From Herminiimonas fonticola (GTDB taxonomy: Bacteria > Pseudomonadota > Gammaproteobacteria > Burkholderiales > Burkholderiaceae_D): a DNA stretch of 64,000 nt. The notes below the pieces were generated by a model. It had not been told where the DNA came from. It worked only from the letters and a program-made list of their open reading frames with translations, and did no database searches. The stretch covers positions 1-64,000 of the forward strand of contig NZ_PTLZ01000001.1 of NCBI RefSeq assembly GCF_003293745.1, in the 5' to 3' direction. The translations under genes and the position numbers were made by a program. How positions within the stretch are numbered: position 1 is the stretch's first letter; the number at the start of each line of letters is the position of its first letter. This document shows, one piece after another, positions 63,105 through 64,000 of this stretch.

Positions 63105-64000
63105 TTAATACACTTCCGGATTCGGATCGGTTTTTTCCATTTCCAGCGACGCTGCCAGCAAAGCCAGGCGCGCTACGACACCGTACATGTAAAAACGATT
63201 CGGTGCAGCGGTACCTGGTTTGGCTTGGTAATCCGGCAAGGCATGTTGATGTGCAAACGCCAAGGGTACGAAATGTGCGCCCGGCGCATTCAGGTTTTCG
63301 TGATTGCCGCGCTCGGCGTGCACGCGATAGAAGCCACCCACCACATAGCGATCAATCATGTAGACGACAGGTTCGGCCACCGACTCATTGATGTGTTCGA
63401 AAGTTGGCACGCCCTCCTGAATCATGACGTCGGTAACTTCGAGACCATCCTTGACGACTGCCATCTTGTTGCGCTGCTTGCGGTTCAAATCCTTGACTTC
63501 GCTTGCATCGTGCACGGTCATGATGCCCATACCGTAGGTACCGGCATCCGCCTTGATGACCACGAATGGTTTTTCCTTGATGCCGTATTCCTTGTATTTC
63601 TTGCGCATCTTGGCGAGCAGGGTGTCGACATTGGAAGCGAGGCAATCGGTGCCTACATTTTCATTGAAATTAACGCCTTCGCATTTCATGAAATACGGAT
63701 TCAGCATCCACGGATCGACGTCTATCATCTTCGCAAATTTCTTCACCACTTCATCATAGGCGGCAAAGTGATTGGTCTTGCGACGCACAGCCCAGCCAGC
63801 ATGCAAAGGCGGCAACAGATTTTGTTCGTGGATGTTTTCCAGTATCGACGGCAAACCGGAGGACAAATCGTTATTCAGCAGAATTGTGCATGGGTCGAAG
63901 TTTTTAAGACCCACACGCCTACCGTTGTGCGAGCGCTCCAGTGGCTCCAGCGTCAAGGTCGTACCATCGGGCAGCTCGATAGGTGTTGGCCCGGTTACAT
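63105..64000 (-). CDS. gshA: glutamate-cysteine ligase, cut by the right edge
   Basis: The frame is open to the last base of the window, so only the C-terminal 298 codons are seen; the start lies beyond 64000. The protein matches the proteobacterial GshA type that is not related to the E. coli enzyme: ILLNNDLSSGLPSILENIHEQNLLPPLHAGWAVRRKTNHF, LNPYFMKCEGVNFNENVGTDCLASN, PFVVIKADAGTYGMGIMTVHD and VAEPVVYMIDRYVVGGFYRVHAERG. Makes gamma-glutamylcysteine, the first step to glutathione. The sequence before the visible ATG-free region continues in frame (GPTPIELPDGTTLTLEPLER), confirming the gene is not starting here. Confidence 0.95.
   Translation of the reverse strand, partial: VTGPTPIELPDGTTLTLEPLERSHNGRRVGLKNFDPCTILLNNDLSSGLPSILENIHEQNLLPPLHAGWAVRRKTNHFAAYDEVVKKFAKMIDVDPWMLNPYFMKCEGVNFNENVGTDCLASNVDTLLAKMRKKYKEYGIKEKPFVVIKADAGTYGMGIMTVHDASEVKDLNRKQRNKMAVVKDGLEVTDVMIQEGVPTFEHINESVAEPVVYMIDRYVVGGFYRVHAERGNHENLNAPGAHFVPLAFAHQHALPDYQAKPGTAAPNRFYMYGVVARLALLAASLEMEKTDPNPEVY

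Overview
The window reads as a chromosomal segment of a betaproteobacterium, most likely Oxalobacteraceae (the Herminiimonas/Janthinobacterium neighbourhood of Burkholderiales). This is inferred from gene content, gene order and moderate GC, not from a database search. Gene density is high and almost everything is core metabolism, envelope biogenesis or translation. I see no insertion sequence, prophage, integrase or CRISPR array. Only one tRNA gene (tRNA-Phe, GAA) is present.

Layout. 0.1-2.7 kb: enoyl-CoA hydratase, lytic transglycosylase MltA, a 47-residue membrane protein and ApaG. 2.9-8.5 kb: rpe-gph followed by trpE-trpG-trpD-trpC, with a 26-codon Trp-rich leader ORF and a candidate attenuator before trpE. 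8.6-12.5 kb (minus): M61 peptidase, dsbC and a Ubi-type flavin hydroxylase. 12.6-14.3 kb: tRNA-Phe with its own promoter and terminator, a YidB-like gene behind three stacked hairpins, a PsiF-repeat protein and a 58-residue membrane protein. 14.7-19.3 kb: a three-gene signalling operon (OmpR-type regulator, LysM-FecR exported protein, CHASE2 histidine kinase). 19.4-23.3 kb: hemA-prfA-dsbB-prmC. 23.3-30.7 kb: a TlpA-type thioredoxin, lemA with an M48 protease, then dolP-diaA-yraN-lpoA with divergent rsmI, in the order known from E. coli.

30.7-37.5 kb (minus): mreB-mreC-mreD-mrdA-rodA-rlpA, the rod-shape cluster, divergent from gatCAB (37.8-41.2 kb). 41.4-43.6 kb: a DUF4124 protein, pyrE and exonuclease III. 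43.7-47.1 kb: phoX behind a good PHO box, a 23-bp perfect inverted repeat and an MFS transporter. 47.1-50 kb (minus): a MOT1-like transporter, a DUF6352 protein and a truncated RlmI-type methyltransferase. 50.2-52.7 kb: cheV and ampG. 52.7-54.7 kb (minus): metX-metW behind a sigma-70 promoter, a SAM-II riboswitch and a terminator. 55-58.1 kb: a lipopolysaccharide-type glycosyltransferase/ligase operon. 58.2-59.4 kb: a two-half ChrA chromate transporter. 59.4-64 kb (minus): gshA (cut by the window edge)-gshB-EIIA-HPr-EI, a PTS core with no sugar permease nearby.

Functional themes are envelope construction (MltA, RlpA, LpoA, PBP2/RodA/MreBCD, AmpG, WaaL), periplasmic thiol chemistry (DsbB, DsbC, TlpA-like), translation accuracy and termination (GatCAB, RF1, PrmC, RsmI), and amino-acid synthesis under RNA-level control (trp leader, SAM-II). 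I did not find a clearly novel multi-gene system. The best candidates for new biology are the LysM-FecR/CHASE2 two-component operon, the trp leader, the structured yidB leader, the unusually long perfect inverted repeat at 45.8 kb and the two overlooked small membrane proteins.
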